This document shows, in pieces, positions 22,712 to 30,968 of a DNA stretch of 44,721 nucleotides; within the stretch, counting starts at the first letter, position 1; each line of letters starts with the position of its first letter. The translations under genes and the position numbers were made by a program. Origin of the DNA: Frankia sp. AgB1.9 (GTDB lineage: Bacteria; Actinomycetota; Actinomycetes; Frankiales; Frankiaceae); the NCBI RefSeq assembly GCF_016786355.1, contig NZ_JADWYX010000069.1, positions 3,246 to 47,966 of the forward strand, written 5' to 3'. The notes under the pieces were generated by a model that saw only the letters and a program-made list of their open reading frames with translations, did no database searches and was not told where the DNA came from.

Positions 22712-23878
22712 GTGACACTCGATGTGGACCAATTAGTCGAATCAGCCTGCGAGGCTGCGGGTTCCGATGACTTTGGCGAGGACGCTTGGAAGGAGGGTCT
22801 CGATCGGCTCGTAGACGCACTGCGTAGCGAGGCGGATCTGAACGATATCGGAGTCACGTTTGTCGGCAGGGAGTTGAAGCAGCAACTCGTCACCCGCCTC
22901 GGCATCGTCGCCTATCGCCAGGCCAACCCCGAGGTCGCGAAGGCCGACGTCGTGCCGCCAGTCGTGATCGTCGGCCACGGCCGCACAGGTACGACGATCC
23001 TGCACGACCTGATGGCACAGGATCCGGCCGTCCGTGCGCCGTTGACGTGGGAGGTCGAGCGCCCGTGCCCGCCGCCCGAGACTGCGACCTACGACAGGGA
23101 CCCGCGCATCGACGCGGTCGAAGCGAGATTCACCGCGATCAATCGCGTGATGCCGGCCCTACTAGGCATGCATCCGATGGGCGCCAGGCTCGCCCAGGAG
23201 TGCGTGTGCATCACGACCTCGGACTTCCGAAGCACACTGTTCGGGACGCAGTACCGCATACCAGGCTACCTCAGGTGGCTGCTTAACGACGCGGACATGG
23301 CACCGGCCTACCGGTGGCACCGGCAGTTCCTCCAGCATCTGCAGGCGCGCCACTCGGCGCAGCGGTGGGTGCTGAAGTCGCCCGGCCACATCTGGTGTCT
23401 GGGCGCCTTGCTGGACGAATATCCGGAAGCTTTGCTGATACAGACCCATCGAGACCCTCTCCGCACGATCGCCTCGTCTGCTTCGATGTTCGCGACGCTC
23501 CAGAACACCACGAGTTCCTCGACCAATATTCGAGCGATCGCGGCTGAGTGGGCGGACTACATTCTTGAGGGGCTCGACCGGTCGGTTATCGCGCGGCAGG
23601 ACGGAACGGTTCCGTCCGACCGCATTGTGGATGTCCACTTCGGCCAGTTCATTGCCGATCCGTTCGTGACCATCCGGACGGTCTATGAAAAGCTTGGGTT
23701 CGAGTTCACGCCCGATATTGAAGGGCGAATGCGCGCGTTTCTCGCCGACAACCAGCAAGGTAAGCACGGAGGGCACCGCTACGCGTTCGCCGAGACCGGC
23801 CTCGACGAGGGCGAGTTGCGAGAGCGCGCTCGGCGCTACCAGGAGTACTTCGACGTGCCGTCGGAGGGCCTGCAGTGA
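22712..23878 (+). CDS. PAPS-dependent sulfotransferase family protein
   Basis: 388 residues from GTG 22712; GTG 22700 is a possible alternative adding four residues. The start is chosen because TLDVDQLVESACE matches where relatives begin and TGAGGG lies just upstream. The family is Sulfotransfer_3 type. VVIVGHGRTGTTILHDLMA near 88-106 is the 5'-phosphosulfate loop (RTGTT). LIQTHRDPLRTIASSASMF near 246 is the 3'-phosphate-binding segment. VLKSPGH and the C-terminal HRYAFAETGLDEGELRER are also typical. It should transfer sulfate from PAPS to a hydroxyl of a small, probably hydrophobic acceptor. A complete PAPS-making set lies ~2 kb downstream on the same strand, which strengthens the call. The acceptor is unknown. 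Confidence 0.88.
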   Translation: MTLDVDQLVESACEAAGSDDFGEDAWKEGLDRLVDALRSEADLNDIGVTFVGRELKQQLVTRLGIVAYRQANPEVAKADVVPPVVIVGHGRTGTTILHDLMAQDPAVRAPLTWEVERPCPPPETATYDRDPRIDAVEARFTAINRVMPALLGMHPMGARLAQECVCITTSDFRSTLFGTQYRIPGYLRWLLNDADMAPAYRWHRQFLQHLQARHSAQRWVLKSPGHIWCLGALLDEYPEALLIQTHRDPLRTIASSASMFATLQNTTSSSTNIRAIAAEWADYILEGLDRSVIARQDGTVPSDRIVDVHFGQFIADPFVTIRTVYEKLGFEFTPDIEGRMRAFLADNQQGKHGGHRYAFAETGLDEGELRERARRYQEYFDVPSEGLQ

Positions 23879-23971
23879 GGCTGACCTCGGCGCTTTCGAT
23901 CCCAGCCGTCCGACCGTCGCAGGAGCGATGCCTTGGTGCGGCCAGAAGCATGATGAAGGGGGACCGCGTCG

Positions 23972-24745
23972 ATGACCATGGGTAGTGGGTCTGCAATGTT
24001 GCAGGACAAGGTTGTACTCATCGCCGGCGCGGGACCGCAGATGGGATCCGCCACGGCATTGATCGCTGCCCGCGAGGGTGCGAGCGTCGCCTTGACCGCT
24101 CGCACGCTCGCGGCAGCGGAGGCCACCGCGAAGACGATTGTCGACGCCGGTGGGAAGGCGATCGCGCTCCAGTGCGACCTCACCAGTGAGGAGGATGTGC
24201 GCGCGACACTGGCGATGATCAACTCCGACCTCGGAGCGATCGACGCCGTCTTCTACAACGCTGCCTACTACGACAACCGCCAGGACTCCATCGATATAGA
24301 CGAGGAGGCCTGGGAGATGTCGATGGATGTGAACCTCAATGGCGCGTTGAGAGTGGCCCGCCTCACTATCCCGTCTATGGTCGAGCGGGGCGGAGGCTCC
24401 TTCGTATTCAACTCGTCGGCTGCTTCAATTGTTGCGGGCGAAACGCGCTTCGGCTACCAGGTATCGAAGGCCGGTCTGAATGCCGTCACGCGTTTCGTGG
24501 CCGGAAAGTACGGAAAGAAGGGAATCCGCGCCAACGCGACGTTGCCGTTCGTCCTCGAGGGGAAAATCGGCGAGGCCGCTGCGTCGCTCAACTGCATCGG
24601 GCGCTCCCCGACATCGGAGGAGATCGGCGAGGCGGTCGTCTTCCTGCTGTCAGATCGCGCTGCCATCATCACCGGGCAGATCATCCATCTGGATGGGGGC
24701 TTGTTCGTCCGTGCGCCCTGGCCGACACCTTCGGCGCGCCGATGA
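23972..24745 (+). CDS. Short-chain dehydrogenase/reductase
   Basis: 257 residues from ATG 23972, preceded by GGGGGA with 8-nt spacing. Rossmann motif GAGPQMG (29-aa region 17-30) is a variant of TGxxxGIG. The NNAG position reads NAA. The catalytic Ser is in FNSSAAS, with YQVSK as the Tyr-x-x-x-Lys pair near 170, and the C-terminal IHLDGG is normal. The changed GxxxGxG and NNAG motifs place it in a divergent SDR subgroup, but all catalytic residues are present. It probably oxidises an alcohol or reduces a ketone with NAD(P). Its stop overlaps the next ATG by 4 nt, so the two are translationally coupled. It lies 93 nt after the sulfotransferase and is probably in the same transcript. Confidence 0.88.
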   Translation: MTMGSGSAMLQDKVVLIAGAGPQMGSATALIAAREGASVALTARTLAAAEATAKTIVDAGGKAIALQCDLTSEEDVRATLAMINSDLGAIDAVFYNAAYYDNRQDSIDIDEEAWEMSMDVNLNGALRVARLTIPSMVERGGGSFVFNSSAASIVAGETRFGYQVSKAGLNAVTRFVAGKYGKKGIRANATLPFVLEGKIGEAAASLNCIGRSPTSEEIGEAVVFLLSDRAAIITGQIIHLDGGLFVRAPWPTPSARR

Positions 24746-25782
24746 GCGCCACCGTCGACCTGACTGGTGGGCTCGTAGAGGATCGGGAGCTCTTTCTTGC
24801 CGATCGTCCAGATGACCGAGAGATGCGCGATTCCGCCAGCTTCTGGGTCTATGACGATGCGGGCTTTGTGACGTTGCCGCGGCTTGGCATCGAGGCGATC
24901 GCTTCGAAATGGGATTCTCATCAGTACCAGGTCAACGTGGCTTTTGCCGACGGGCGAGTGTTCCGCGCACGCGGTAAAGGAGAAAGGCACTCGCCCATCG
25001 GCTCGGACGGAAGACCGTCGGTCCTCGGCGCCGGGCCCCTGGAGTTCCGCTGCCCAGAACCGTTTCGACGCCTAACCGCGAGCTTCGAGGGTGAAGCAGA
25101 GAAAACGTCCACAATTGACTTGTTCAATAGAAGCGGCGGCGGCCCTTCTATCGCCCTTCAGTTTCACGTCGAGGCCACGACGGTGGTTCCGCCGTGGATC
25201 AACGGCCAGATGTCGGCCGAGGCCGCCCATGTACTTGAATCATCGATCGAAGGCACCTTTATCGGCACGGCTCGCTACGAGCAGCTTTTTCGTACAGAGG
25301 GCGTTGTGCGAGTCGAAGGAGACGAATACCGTTTCACGGGGACGGGCACCCGCGTCCGCCGACAGGGCCACCGCGAGATGACCGGGTTTTGGGGCCACTG
25401 CCAACAGTCCGCTGTCTTCCCGAGCGGCCGCGGCTTCGGCTACATCGCACACCGGCCTCGCCCGAACGGTGAGGGCTCGTACAACGAGGGTTACGTGTTC
25501 ACCGGCGATGGCGCACTCGTGCCTGCCCGGGTCATCCAGGCTCCGTGGCTCACCAGGCTCCAGCCTGGGAACGAGGACGTCTCGCTCGTATTGGACAGCG
25601 AACTCGGCAGGGTCGAGATCGGTGGCGAGACCGTCACGTCAGTGTTCAACCTCGGTGACCCGACGTCGTCCAACGCACTCGCGGCTCTCGTTCAGGGCGG
25701 AGTTCGTTACACCTGGGACGGCGAGGAAACGTACGGTGCGATAGAGCGCTCAACCCCTCCCAATGAGCTCGTTCGGTCATGA
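24742..25782 (+). CDS. Conserved protein of unknown function, coupled to the SDR
   Basis: 346 residues, no signal peptide or membrane segment. The start overlaps the SDR stop (ATGA). The composition is beta-rich with many Trp/Gly/Phe positions. An N-terminal part (DSASFWVYDDAGFVTLPRLG) and a C-terminal part (GFWGHCQQSAVFPSGRGFG, YIAHRPRPNGEGSYNEGYVF) resemble two lipocalin-like halves, as in AttH/CrtC-type proteins and the uncharacterised paired domains often seen beside steroid or terpenoid genes in mycobacteria. This likeness is weak and from memory. A hydratase, isomerase or lipid-binding role on a hydrophobic substrate would fit the position between the SDR and the sulfate activation genes, but I assign no function. 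Confidence 0.75.
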   Translation: MSATVDLTGGLVEDRELFLADRPDDREMRDSASFWVYDDAGFVTLPRLGIEAIASKWDSHQYQVNVAFADGRVFRARGKGERHSPIGSDGRPSVLGAGPLEFRCPEPFRRLTASFEGEAEKTSTIDLFNRSGGGPSIALQFHVEATTVVPPWINGQMSAEAAHVLESSIEGTFIGTARYEQLFRTEGVVRVEGDEYRFTGTGTRVRRQGHREMTGFWGHCQQSAVFPSGRGFGYIAHRPRPNGEGSYNEGYVFTGDGALVPARVIQAPWLTRLQPGNEDVSLVLDSELGRVEIGGETVTSVFNLGDPTSSNALAALVQGGVRYTWDGEETYGAIERSTPPNELVRS

Positions 25783-25837
25783 ACCCGCCGAGCTTCCCGG
25801 GCCTGTCTCGGAGCGAAGGCAAGCATACCCGGGACGG

Positions 25838-25845
25838 AAAGGAGG
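25838..25845 (+). promoter_or_regulatory. Perfect Shine-Dalgarno ahead of the cysD leader ORF
   Basis: AAAGGAGG, 8 nt before ATG 25854. It is out of register for direct initiation at the cysD GTG, which is 43 nt away, and so points to the short ORF as the translated unit. Confidence 0.65.
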
Positions 25846-25853
25846 CGTACGGC

Positions 25854-25892
25854 ATGTTCGAACGGTCTACGAAGTGGGATCTGATCCAGTGA
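25854..25892 (+). CDS. Possible 12-residue leader peptide upstream of cysD
   Basis: ATG 25854 opens MFERSTKWDLIQ and stops at TGA 25890-25892. This overlaps the cysD GTG 25889-25891 as GTGA. A perfect AAAGGAGG (25838-25845) lies 8 nt before the ATG, the best ribosome site I saw in the window, while cysD itself has only a weak one. The arrangement suggests that cysD is translated by termination-reinitiation from this short ORF. The peptide has no Cys, so it is unlike the polycysteine attenuator leaders described upstream of mycobacterial sulfur genes. Whether it is regulatory or only a coupling device is open. Confidence 0.5.
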   Translation: MFERSTKWDLIQ

Positions 25893-26842
25893 GCACCAAC
25901 ACACGGAACAGCGCCCCGGCCGGCCGGCTGCTGGCCGGCACGGCGCACCTGTCGCATCTGCAGGGGCTGGAAGCGGAGAGTATTCAGATCTTCCGGGAGG
26001 CTGTGGCCGAGTCGGAGCGGCCGGTGATGTTGTATTCGGTGGGTAAGGACAGCGCGGTGATGCTGCACCTGGCGATGAAGGCGTTCTACCCGTCGAAGCT
26101 GCCTTTCCCGTTGCTGCATGTGGACACGACGTGGAAGTTCCAGGCGATGTACGCCTTCCGTGACCGGCTGGTCGCCGAGAAGGGTCTGGATATGTTGGTG
26201 CATCGGAATCCGGATGCGGTGCAGCGGGGGATCAATCCGTTCGACCACGGCTCGGCGATGCACACGGATATCTGGAAGACCGAGGGCTTGAAGCAGGCGC
26301 TGGACAAGTACGGCTTTGATCTGGCGTTTGGTGGGGCGCGTCGGGATGAGGAAAAATCGCGGGCGAAGGAGCGGGTGTTCTCGATCCGTTCCGCCGCGCA
26401 CCGGTGGGACCCGAAGGATCAACGTCCGGAGTTGTGGCGGCTGTACAACGCCCGCAAGGCACCGGGGCAGTCGATCCGGGTGTTCCCGTTGTCGAACTGG
26501 ACCGAGCTGGATATCTGGCTGTACATCCACCGGGAGAACATCCCGATCGTCCCGCTCTACTACGCCGCGCCGCGGCCCGTCGTGGAGCGCGACGGCACTC
26601 TGATTATGGTCGATGACGAGCGGATGCCCCTGAACCCCGGCGAGGTGCCCGAGCAGCGTTCCGTGCGGTTCCGCACGCTGGGCTGCTATCCGTTGACCGG
26701 CGCGATCGCATCCGAGGCGTCGACCCTGTTGGAGATCATCCAGGAGATGTTGCTGACGACGAGCTCGGAGCGTCAGGGCCGGGTGATCGACCACGACTCG
26801 TCCGGGTCGATGGAGAAGAAGAAGCACGAGGGGTACTTCTGA
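25889..26842 (+). CDS. cysD: Sulfate adenylyltransferase subunit 2
   Basis: 317 residues, full length for CysD. GTG 25889 is chosen because conserved sequence (LSHLQGLEAESIQIFREA) starts shortly after it. The frame is open further upstream, but that part is unconserved. The PP-loop SVGKDS is near 50-55, and DTTWKFQAMYAFRD, RRDEEKSRAKERVFS and RTLGCYPLTG are CysD signatures. The C-terminus ends DHDSSGSMEKKKHEGYF as in the family. CysD makes APS from ATP and sulfate, driven by the GTPase CysN. The stop and the cysNC start overlap (TGATG). No sulfate transporter or APS/PAPS reductase is nearby, so the role is more likely PAPS supply than cysteine synthesis, in keeping with the sulfotransferase upstream. 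Confidence 0.96.
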   Translation: MSTNTRNSAPAGRLLAGTAHLSHLQGLEAESIQIFREAVAESERPVMLYSVGKDSAVMLHLAMKAFYPSKLPFPLLHVDTTWKFQAMYAFRDRLVAEKGLDMLVHRNPDAVQRGINPFDHGSAMHTDIWKTEGLKQALDKYGFDLAFGGARRDEEKSRAKERVFSIRSAAHRWDPKDQRPELWRLYNARKAPGQSIRVFPLSNWTELDIWLYIHRENIPIVPLYYAAPRPVVERDGTLIMVDDERMPLNPGEVPEQRSVRFRTLGCYPLTGAIASEASTLLEIIQEMLLTTSSERQGRVIDHDSSGSMEKKKHEGYF

Positions 26843-28767
26843 TGGCGCACGCAACCGACGAGCTCCTCGCGACCGACGTCGAGGCGTATCTGCGCCGGCA
26901 TGAGGACAAGTCGTTGCTGCGCTTCATCACCTGCGGGTCGGTGGACGACGGGAAGTCGACGCTGATCGGGCGGTTGCTGTATGACTCGAAGCTGGTGTTC
27001 TCCGACCAGCTCGCCGCGTTGGAGTCCGACTCGAAGAAGGTCGGCACCCAGGGCGGGGAGTTGGACTTCGCGTTGTTGGTGGACGGGCTGGCCGCCGAAC
27101 GCGAGCAGGGCATCACGATCGACGTCGCCTACCGCTTCTTCTCGACCGAGAAGCGGAAGTTCATCGTCGCCGACACCCCGGGCCACGAGCAGTACACCCG
27201 CAACATGGTCACCGGCGCCTCCACCGCCCAGCTCGCCGTCATCCTGATCGACGCCCGCAAGGGCGTGCTGACCCAGACCCGCCGGCACAGCTACCTGGTC
27301 TCCCTGCTCGGGATCCGCCATGTCGTGCTCGCGGTGAACAAGCTCGACCTCGTCGACTACTCCCGCGAGGCGTTCGACCAGATCGAGGCTGACTACCGCC
27401 GGTTCGCCGCCCAGATCGGACTGGAGGGTGACGCGATCCGGGCGATCCCGCTCTCGGCGCTGCGCGGTGACAACATCACCGAGCACAGTGCGGCCACGCC
27501 CTGGTACGTCGGTCCGACACTGGTCGGCTATCTCGAGACGGTGCAGGTCGCCGACGACGCGGCCATGGGGCCGTTCCGGCTGCCGGTGCAGTGGGTGAAC
27601 CGGCCGAACCTGGACTTCCGCGGCTTCTCCGGCCAGATCGCCGGCGGGGCGGTCCGCCCCGGTGATCTGGTTCGAGCGCTCCCGAGCGGTCAAGAAAGCA
27701 TCGTCGAGCGGATCGTCACGGCCGACGGCGACCTCGACTCCGCCTACGCGGGCCAGTCGGTGACGATCACACTCGCCAACGAGATCGACATCAGCCGCGG
27801 CGACGTCATCGTGGCCGCGGACAGCCCCGCCGAGGTCGCCGACCAGTTCGAAGCCCACCTCGTCTGGATGGCGGCCGAGCCGATGCTCCCCGGCCGGCCG
27901 TACCTGCTCAAGGTGGGTACGCGCACACTCAACGCGACCATCGGCCAGCCGAAGTACAAGGTCAACGTCAACACCCTCGAACAGACTGCCACCAAGACCC
28001 TCGTCCTCAACGAGATCGGGGTCGCGAACCTCAGCCTCGACCGGGCCGTCCCCTTCGACCCGTACACGGCGAACCGGGACACCGGTGGGTTCATTCTCAT
28101 CGACAAGTTCACCCACGCCACCGTCGCAGCCGGCCTGCTGCACTTCGCGCTACGCCGGGCACACAACATCCACTGGCAGGCGGTCGAGGTCAACAAGACC
28201 GCCCGGGCCATCGCCAAACGCCAACGTCCCGCCGTCGTCTGGTTCACCGGACTGTCCGGCGCCGGGAAATCCACCATCGCCAACCTCGTCGAGAAGAAAC
28301 TCCACGACGAAGGCTTCCACACCTACCTCCTCGACGGCGACAACGTCCGCCACGGCCTCAACAGGGACCTAGGCTTCACCGAAGCCGACCGCGTCGAGAA
28401 CATCCGTCGCATCGCCGAAGTCGCCAAACTCGTGGTCGACGCCGGCCTCATCGTCCTCACCTCATTCATCTCCCCATTCCGGGCCGAACGCCAACTCGCC
28501 CGCGACCTGCTCGACGACGGCGAATTCATCGAAGTCTACGTCGACACCCCCCTCGACATCGCCGAATCCCGCGACCGCAAAGGCCTCTACGCCAAAGCCC
28601 GCCGCGGCGAACTCGCCAACTTCACCGGCATCGACTCCCCCTATGAGACGCCGGTCAACCCGGAGCTCCACCTCGACGCCTCGGGAAGCATCCCCGCCGA
28701 GCAGAGCGCCGAAAAGGTCGTGGCCTACCTGCGCGCAGTTGGCCTCCTGGCCCCGAACGAGGAGTGA
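26842..28767 (+). CDS. cysNC: Bifunctional sulfate adenylyltransferase subunit 1 / APS kinase
   Basis: 641 residues. Residues ~20-240 form the CysN GTPase domain: GSVDDGKST P-loop, EREQGITIDVAYRFF switch region, DTPGHEQYTRNM and NKLDLVD. EF-Tu-like beta-barrel domains follow to ~435. Residues ~460-641 form the CysC APS kinase: P-loop GLSGAGKST, LDGDNVRHGLNRDLGF, FISPFRAERQLAR with the active-site Ser, and the GLYAKARRGELANFTGID lid. The GTPase part raises the yield of APS from CysD; the kinase part phosphorylates APS to PAPS. CysNC fusions are typical of actinobacteria. The P-loop Gly-Lys-Ser and the kinase Ser are intact. Sense-strand base composition shifts within the gene: G-richer in the GTPase part, C-richer in the kinase part. 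Confidence 0.96.
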   Translation: MAHATDELLATDVEAYLRRHEDKSLLRFITCGSVDDGKSTLIGRLLYDSKLVFSDQLAALESDSKKVGTQGGELDFALLVDGLAAEREQGITIDVAYRFFSTEKRKFIVADTPGHEQYTRNMVTGASTAQLAVILIDARKGVLTQTRRHSYLVSLLGIRHVVLAVNKLDLVDYSREAFDQIEADYRRFAAQIGLEGDAIRAIPLSALRGDNITEHSAATPWYVGPTLVGYLETVQVADDAAMGPFRLPVQWVNRPNLDFRGFSGQIAGGAVRPGDLVRALPSGQESIVERIVTADGDLDSAYAGQSVTITLANEIDISRGDVIVAADSPAEVADQFEAHLVWMAAEPMLPGRPYLLKVGTRTLNATIGQPKYKVNVNTLEQTATKTLVLNEIGVANLSLDRAVPFDPYTANRDTGGFILIDKFTHATVAAGLLHFALRRAHNIHWQAVEVNKTARAIAKRQRPAVVWFTGLSGAGKSTIANLVEKKLHDEGFHTYLLDGDNVRHGLNRDLGFTEADRVENIRRIAEVAKLVVDAGLIVLTSFISPFRAERQLARDLLDDGEFIEVYVDTPLDIAESRDRKGLYAKARRGELANFTGIDSPYETPVNPELHLDASGSIPAEQSAEKVVAYLRAVGLLAPNEE

Positions 28768-28967
28768 GCGGCGACCACACGGTTGGATCTCGTGCGTGTT
28801 GGCGGGCTAGGCCGTTGCCAGTCAACACGCACGCGGGCCGCCTCGACGTGACTTTCGCCGGCGGGTCGGCGTCGCGGCGGCAACGAATGTCATTTGCCGC
28901 TTTCGGATCTGTGAGCGAAATCTCGGGACGATATCCCCATAGGCCATCGGGAAGCAAGGAATACGAA

Positions 28968-29681
28968 ATGGATGACCATAACCTCGCAGCGTGGCTTGCC
29001 GAGCAGGCGGGAGACCATCTTCTGGCCATCCGCTCGCAGGGAGGCAAAGAAGGCGACCGTCAATCGAACGAACTGCTGCTACGCCTGTTGGCGGACGCCC
29101 GGCCTGACGACGCCGTCCTCTCTGAAGAAAGCGCGGACGACCGCGTACGTCTCAGTCACGACCGGGTGTGGATCATCGACCCGCTTGATGGGACCCGTGA
29201 GTACGGTGAACCCCCACGGGTGGACTGGGCAGTCCACGTCGCCCTGGCGGTGCACGGCGAGCCCGCGGTCGGCGCCGTCGCGCTGCCTGCCGAGAAGCTC
29301 GTCCTGCACACCGGCATGCCCCTCGCCCTCACGACTCGGACGGACGGGCCGATACGCCTCGTCGTCTCGAGAACCCGCCCACCTGCCTGCGTCGACCAGC
29401 TGGTCGCGCAACTGCACGCCGAGCTGGTTCCCATGGGCTCGGCCGGTGCCAAGGCCATGGCTGTCGTCCGCGGCGACGCTGACGTCTACGCCCACTCTGG
29501 CGGCCAGTACGAGTGGGACTCCTGCGCGCCTGTCGCGGTAGCAGCCGCGGCCGGCCTGCACGTCTCGCGGCTAGACGGGAGCCCCCTGCGCTACAACCAG
29601 CCAAATCCCTACCTCCCCGACGTCCTGATCTGCCACCCGAATGTCGCGGGTGAAGTGCTCAGCGCGCTGGGACAGAGCTGA
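28968..29681 (+). CDS. cysQ: 3'(2'),5'-bisphosphate nucleotidase (PAP phosphatase)
   Basis: 237 residues from ATG 28968, preceded by AAGGAA with 7-nt spacing. The frame is open back to 28764, but those residues are unconserved. Inositol-monophosphatase fold: EES near 45-50 (first metal ligands), WIIDPLDGTREYGEPPRVD near 67-86 (the DPLDGT metal site plus the CysQ-type continuation) and GGQYEWDSCAPVAVAAAAG near 178-196 (WDxxAP). The REYGEP and GGQYEWDS segments are those of actinobacterial CysQ rather than of general inositol phosphatases. It hydrolyses PAP, the by-product of sulfotransfer, to AMP and can also act on PAPS. It lies 200 nt after cysNC on the same strand and converges with the TetR gene. 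It completes the make, use and recycle set for PAPS. Confidence 0.92.
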   Translation: MDDHNLAAWLAEQAGDHLLAIRSQGGKEGDRQSNELLLRLLADARPDDAVLSEESADDRVRLSHDRVWIIDPLDGTREYGEPPRVDWAVHVALAVHGEPAVGAVALPAEKLVLHTGMPLALTTRTDGPIRLVVSRTRPPACVDQLVAQLHAELVPMGSAGAKAMAVVRGDADVYAHSGGQYEWDSCAPVAVAAAAGLHVSRLDGSPLRYNQPNPYLPDVLICHPNVAGEVLSALGQS

Positions 29682-29738
29682 CGTCGCTGACAGGTAGCCG
29701 GTGCGGTGGGTGATAGCGCGGCGAGACAGTCCGGACAG

Positions 29739-30365
29739 CTATGACGGTTCGTCTCCGGCCGGGGCGTCCCCGTCTTCTTGGTTCTTCCTGGGCTCGACGC
29801 GGTCGAGGTAGCGGTCAAGGAAGTCGAGGGTCTCCGAATGTGAGGTCGACATTCCCACTGACTGCTCAATCAGGACCATCCGTGGAATGCTGGACAGCAG
29901 GAAGACGACGACTTCGGGCGAGATCGGCTCCATCGGAAACGTGTAGTCGTTGCGTGATTCCGCCATCGCCGCGAGAATCATCTGCCGGACCTTGTCGCCG
30001 ACCGAGGCCAGCTCGGCCCTGATAGCTTTGTGATGGTTCGCCAGCGCGGTGAGCTCGGCGATCAGCGCGGCTGCGGTTGGGTTGTTGGAGAACTCCCAGA
30101 TTGCGCGCAGAGGCTGGCGGGTCTTCAGCGCCTCGACCAGAGCGCCCACGGTCTCCTCGGTACGTCGCCGGACCAGAGCGAGGTAAAGGTCGTCCAGCGT
30201 CGGGAAATAGTACTGGACCAACCCGGGTGTCACGCCCGCCTTGGCGGCCAGTGCCCGGTAGGTAACTGCAGCGTAACCGTCCTCAAGCATCAGCCGTTCG
30301 GCGCGGCCCAGGAGGGTGGCACGGGTCTTCGAGTTCTGAGCGCCGACTCGCCGTGTTGCCGCCAT
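29739..30365 (-). CDS. TetR-family transcriptional regulator
   Basis: 208 residues from ATG 30365, chosen because MAATRRVGAQNSKTRATLL is a normal TetR opening and GAAAGG lies just upstream; the longer frame is unconserved. The DNA-binding domain spans ~15-62 (RAERLMLEDGYAAVTYRALA, AKAGVTPGLVQYYFPTLDD, LYLALVRRR). The GLVQYYFPTLDDLYLAL recognition helix region is the most conserved part. The C-terminal ligand domain is unspecific. It sits between the sulfation genes (convergent) and the P450 operon (same strand, upstream). It is the only TetR protein in the window, hence the best candidate for binding the palindrome family in regions 3 and 4. No copy of the palindrome lies in front of its own gene, so autoregulation is not supported. 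Confidence 0.9.
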   Translation of the reverse strand: MAATRRVGAQNSKTRATLLGRAERLMLEDGYAAVTYRALAAKAGVTPGLVQYYFPTLDDLYLALVRRRTEETVGALVEALKTRQPLRAIWEFSNNPTAAALIAELTALANHHKAIRAELASVGDKVRQMILAAMAESRNDYTFPMEPISPEVVVFLLSSIPRMVLIEQSVGMSTSHSETLDFLDRYLDRVEPRKNQEDGDAPAGDEPS

Positions 30366-30968
30366 TGAGGGCCTTTCGTCGCTGCAGTCCGCCTGCTGTC
30401 GCACAGACCAACCGCCGTGCGTGCATTCCGTTCCCAGACACTCTAACGTGCAACACGCCGCACACCGGGTGAGCCGGCACCCACACTTCGCAACGCGACT
30501 GCGCCGACCAATCGTGACCCACGGCACTGCGGTGCTCCGCGAGGTGCTCGAGGTGTGCTGCAGGAAGCCGTCAGTGCCAGGGCCAGCGTCTTCGAGATCG
30601 CCGGGGCACAGAGTGCGCACGTCTTTCCAGAGTCTTCATCGGCGGCCCGCCGAGTCGGCCCGGCGGCGGACGGGCCCGTGGTGGCCACAGAGGCAGCCGA
30701 CGACGACGCGACCGGCCAGTGCCCTCCGGGCAGGCCGACCGTCGTACGCAGGAGTTCCTCGCCTCCCTAGGACGCCCAGCTCGTGAAGCCCGGGCACAGT
30801 CCCCTCCCGTTGCTATCCCCGCTGATCGCGGCCTGGGCCGCGAGATCCCGAGACCGGGCATTGGACGACGAGCCGGTCGTTGCGACGTCCTCGCTGCGGC
30901 CGTCGGGCCTGCGCCGCCGCGCAGGCCCAGGCCTGCTCCCACGCCGCCAGGACGAACCGCCCGGCCGT
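30366..30968. other. Intergenic region upstream of the TetR gene
   Basis: 603 bp separating the P450 operon end from the TetR gene. Several Arg/Pro/Ala-rich frames are open on both strands but none resembles a protein family. The TetR promoter should lie near 30370-30500; I see no clear boxes and no member of the palindrome family. Confidence 0.4.

Noticed and set aside
25763..25888. Longer cysD reading frame starting inside the preceding gene
   Set aside because: No conserved residues before GTG 25889, and a strong site serves the short ORF in another frame instead.
26773..28143. 456-codon frame antisense to cysNC
   Set aside because: Val/Asp/Gly-rich antisense shadow; no family resemblance, and cysNC is certain on the plus strand.
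28764..28967. Longer cysQ start overlapping the cysNC stop
   Set aside because: The extra 68 residues are unconserved, and ATG 28968 has its own ribosome site followed directly by family sequence.
29682..29738. Bidirectional terminator between convergent cysQ and TetR genes
   Set aside because: The 57-bp gap has no convincing stem-loop.
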